64,000 nt of DNA from Pterobdella sp. o SKG-2022 (lineage: Eukaryota; Annelida; Clitellata; Hirudinida; Piscicolidae), in contig OZ038327.1 in NCBI GenBank assembly GCA_964035795.1, forward strand, positions 3,509,651 to 3,573,650. Reading direction: 5' to 3'. The notes beneath the pieces are model-generated. The model saw only the letters and a list, made by a program, of their open reading frames with translations, searched no databases and was not told the DNA's origin. The position numbers and the translations under genes were made by a program. Each line of letters starts with the position of its first letter. Positions within the stretch are counted from its first letter, which is position 1. Shown here one piece after another: positions 61,739-64,000 of the stretch.

Positions 61739-61917
61739 GTATAAAGATAAACACAGGATTTCAAACTCTATTGAAGTGCGAAGCTTTTCGAAACTAATGT
61801 TTCATCATCAGACAATAAACTAAATATCCGTTACCTAGTAACTACTAAAGAAAAAACAGGGCTTAAAAAAAGCTTCGCACTTCAATGAAGTTCAACATGC
61901 TGTGTTTGTCTTTATAC
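61739..61917. mobile_element. MITE with about 50-bp inverted repeats and GCGAAGCTTT motif
   Basis: The left arm GTATAAAGATAAACACAGG through TTGAAGTGCGAAGCTTTT pairs with the right arm AAAGCTTCGCACTTCAATGA through GTGTTTGTCTTTATAC. The GAAGCTTTT core is shared with 28479-28636 and 15904-15967. Confidence 0.8.
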
Positions 61918-62543
61918 AATTCAATCTTTTTTCTTCGTAAACCCCGATAAATGGGTGATCAGTCAGTATCGATACTTGACAATAAAAAGTTTTCCCATAA
62001 GCTCAAGCGGGTCCAAGCTGGAACTGCACTGTGATGAAGTCAAACATTTTGTAAGGGAAAACATCAACACATACAATGTTACTGAAAATTCAAACATTGA
62101 ATTACAGAGTTTCTAAACATTTTGAACTATTTTTTAAAAATCCAATATCAAGATATTGTTTAGTTTTTTATGATGATTCTTTATAAAACAAAATTTTTTA
62201 TTCGCATGAAATTTAAAAGTACAAGCCAATAAATTTGAGTTTTTTTGGAAAATATGTACGGGAGTCAATGAGATTATTTTTTATTATTGTTATCATCATT
62301 TAATTGGAGATCTTCAACGGACGCTGAAAGCATAGAACCACCAAAAAATTTGTAACTCTTTCTAAAATTTCAAACTGAATAACTATCAGAGTCATTTCAA
62401 TAAAACTCAGTTCTCCATCGAAATGAGGTTGAAGAGATGAAATATTAACACGGTACTTATGGTTCAAACACCACGTAAGAAAAAATTGGCCACAACAGTA
62501 ATATCGTGTCTTTCTTAACGCTCCAATAGGGTAGGTTTGTTGA

Positions 62544-63524
62544 TTAAAGCTCTGTCGAATCATCACTTTCATCGCAGACACAACAGTCGCAGCATTCACT
62601 TTGTCCACAGCTATCTGCACATTGATCTATCCTTTTGAACACACACTCTCCCGCCTCGTTGAAAATGTAGAAACCCTTTTGGCCGTTTACTGGACACAGG
62701 CGACAAACACCATCCCTCTGTGAGCCTTTCACTTTCATGCCACCATTACACATTTCATATTTGTTGCAGCCAATTTTCACTGGAGTTTCGCCTTTTTCGT
62801 CTACTTCAGGGCATTCGTAGCCCAAATTTTTGATACACTTGGAGGGGCAAACATTACATTCTTCACACGTGTCATCATCTCCACATACACAAGGACCGCA
62901 ATTATAACTACAACCATTACTATGAAACTTTGAAGGAGAGCAACACCTTGAGCAACCTTTAGAGGGACAACAATTGCAACACTTAGAAGGACAGCAACTA
63001 CAAAACTTAGAAGGACAGCAACCAAAATATCCAGAAGAACAACAACCACAACATTCAGACGGACAAAAACCACAACTCTTAGGAGGACGACAACCACAAC
63101 ACTTAGAGGGACAACAATCCCAACATTCAAGCGGACAACCGCAACACTTAGAGGGACAGCATCCACAGCATTCAGATGGACAACCACAACACTTAGAGGG
63201 ACAACAACTACAACATCCAGAAGGACAAAAACTACAACACTTAGAAGGACAACCACAACAAAGTTTAGAAAAACAACAACCACATTTAGACGGACAACAG
63301 CAACCACTTTTAGGACAAGAACAGCTGGGACAGCAGCAACTAGGAGAGTAACAGCTAGGAATGCTGCAGCTGGGACAACAGCTGTTAGGGCAACAGCTAT
63401 CATTAAAGCAACTAAAGCAATCAGAACCCCTACAGCAATACTGCTTAGGATTGTCACGTGAACGCTCAAACTTGCAGCTCATTTTGGGATGTTTGCAGCA
63501 GCAGTCCCGTATTATAGTATTCAT
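62544..63524 (-). CDS. Cys-rich repetitive protein, single exon (326 residues)
   Basis: ATG at 63524, stop at 62544-62546. Residues 1-70 have many CC and SC pairs (NSCCPSCSIPSCYSPSCCC). Residues about 70-205 are an imperfect repeat of CCPSKCCG / CPSECCGC units, roughly a dozen. Residues 205-326 form a different Cys module with CGDDDTCEECNVCPSKC, GCNKYEMCNGGMKVKG, GVCRLCPVNGQKGFYIFN and the acidic end CDESDDSTEL. No signal peptide is evident, so a cytoplasmic, disulfide- or metal-bound structural protein is possible. The repeat unit resembles keratin-associated proteins in style, most likely by convergence. I do not recognise the family. The long frame without stops, against an AT-rich background, supports a real gene. 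Confidence 0.68.
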   Translation of the reverse strand: MNTIIRDCCCKHPKMSCKFERSRDNPKQYCCRGSDCFSCFNDSCCPNSCCPSCSIPSCYSPSCCCPSCSCPKSGCCCPSKCGCCFSKLCCGCPSKCCSFCPSGCCSCCPSKCCGCPSECCGCCPSKCCGCPLECWDCCPSKCCGCRPPKSCGFCPSECCGCCSSGYFGCCPSKFCSCCPSKCCNCCPSKGCSRCCSPSKFHSNGCSYNCGPCVCGDDDTCEECNVCPSKCIKNLGYECPEVDEKGETPVKIGCNKYEMCNGGMKVKGSQRDGVCRLCPVNGQKGFYIFNEAGECVFKRIDQCADSCGQSECCDCCVCDESDDSTEL

Positions 63525-64000
63525 CTTTTATCGCTTCAATAATGTTTCTCGGAAGGAATTTTCAGAACTTAATAATTAATTAGTTGGTTATTTATTTGTT
63601 TTTTATGACTATTTTTATGTATTTTCATATTATCTTTCAGTTTTGCTATTTTTAGGTTTATGTTTTCTTCAAAAGTTTATTTTTTTCTGCTCTTTTTCAC
63701 ATCATATTCAACCAGCTTGAATCTATCATCAACGTTTTCGCATGGAATAACCGGTTTTCTTCATTTATCTTTCAACCCTGTTTATTGGTATTTATAATTT
63801 TTCCAAATTAGTTCTCATTCGCTGCTGCCAAATATATGTAACACCCCCAAATAGTGTTTTCTCTTTTTTTTTAATAATTATTGTAATTATAATTTAATTC
63901 TTTTATTTTTTAAAATCTAAACCAAACTTTCTTAAAGTTTCGTTTACTTGTTTGTTTTTATTTCGAAACGTTGAGTTTTTTAAAAGTTGAGAAATAAAAA
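63525..64000. other. Upstream flank of the Cys-rich gene
   Basis: AT-rich, probably promoter of the minus-strand Cys-rich gene. No TATA box or other element can be assigned with confidence. Confidence 0.4.

Larger units (their letters stand above)
59597..62543. other. AT-rich intergenic region with two fold-back elements
   Basis: No gene supported. Contains the inverted-repeat elements at 60237-60455 and 61739-61917. A GC-richer patch at about 60740-60860 gives a 62-codon minus ORF without recognisable features. Confidence 0.55.

Noticed and set aside
62300..62620. 106-codon minus ORF overlapping the end of the Cys-rich gene
   Set aside because: It is in another frame over the Cys-rich coding end, and its remainder is AT-rich without features.
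62801..63469. 222-codon Val/Ala-rich minus ORF
   Set aside because: Shadow frame of the Cys-rich repeats.

Overview
The window is nuclear DNA of an invertebrate animal. Coding exons are short and flanked by GT-AG introns in an AT-rich background. Two neighbouring genes encode innexins, the gap-junction proteins of invertebrates. The density of simple repeats is extreme. I cannot name the species; the gene set (innexins, ADGRA receptor, doublecortin kinase, MIEAP-like protein) fits a bilaterian invertebrate, perhaps a spiralian.

Layout. 40-4643 (+): 3' part of a FRMD3/5-like FERM-domain membrane protein, its 5' end lying outside the window. 7652-17522 (+): an adhesion GPCR of the ADGRA (GPR123/124/125) family with signal peptide, leucine-rich repeats, Ig domain, HRM, GAIN/GPS region, seven membrane helices and a C-terminal PDZ ligand. 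Its GAIN region and tail hold long poly-asparagine tracts encoded by (AAT)n. 19241-21601 (-): a CaM-kinase-like catalytic exon and, upstream, an intronless ORF with tandem doublecortin domains, together resembling DCLK. 22666-29197 and 31244-40710 (-): two complete tandem innexin genes, INX-A (9 exons) and INX-B (11 exons, one broken by an 11-bp duplication). 46-52 kb (+): unassigned exons, the last ones Asn-rich. 52678-56454 (+): a MIEAP/SPATA18-like gene. 58445-59596 (-): a possible 55-residue protein split by a (GTA)n-filled intron. 62544-63524 (-): a single-exon, Cys-rich repetitive protein.

Genes were reconstructed by following ORFs across GT-AG borders and requiring codon phases to match. 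Where phases do not match this is stated. Comparisons with known families rest on recognition of motifs, not on a database search.

The most unusual property is how simple repeats sit against splice sites. (GT)n, (GAT)n or (GGT)n start at, or a few bases after, donors, and (CA)n, (TCC)n or (ATC)n run straight into acceptors, in at least four genes. One innexin intron is almost entirely a 2.6-kb minisatellite. The palindrome TGACGTCA occurs ten times, every time in an exon. Mobile-element traces comprise a tRNA-Ile-derived SINE family with a conserved hairpin tail, several fold-back MITEs, and a LINE remnant with an internal deletion.
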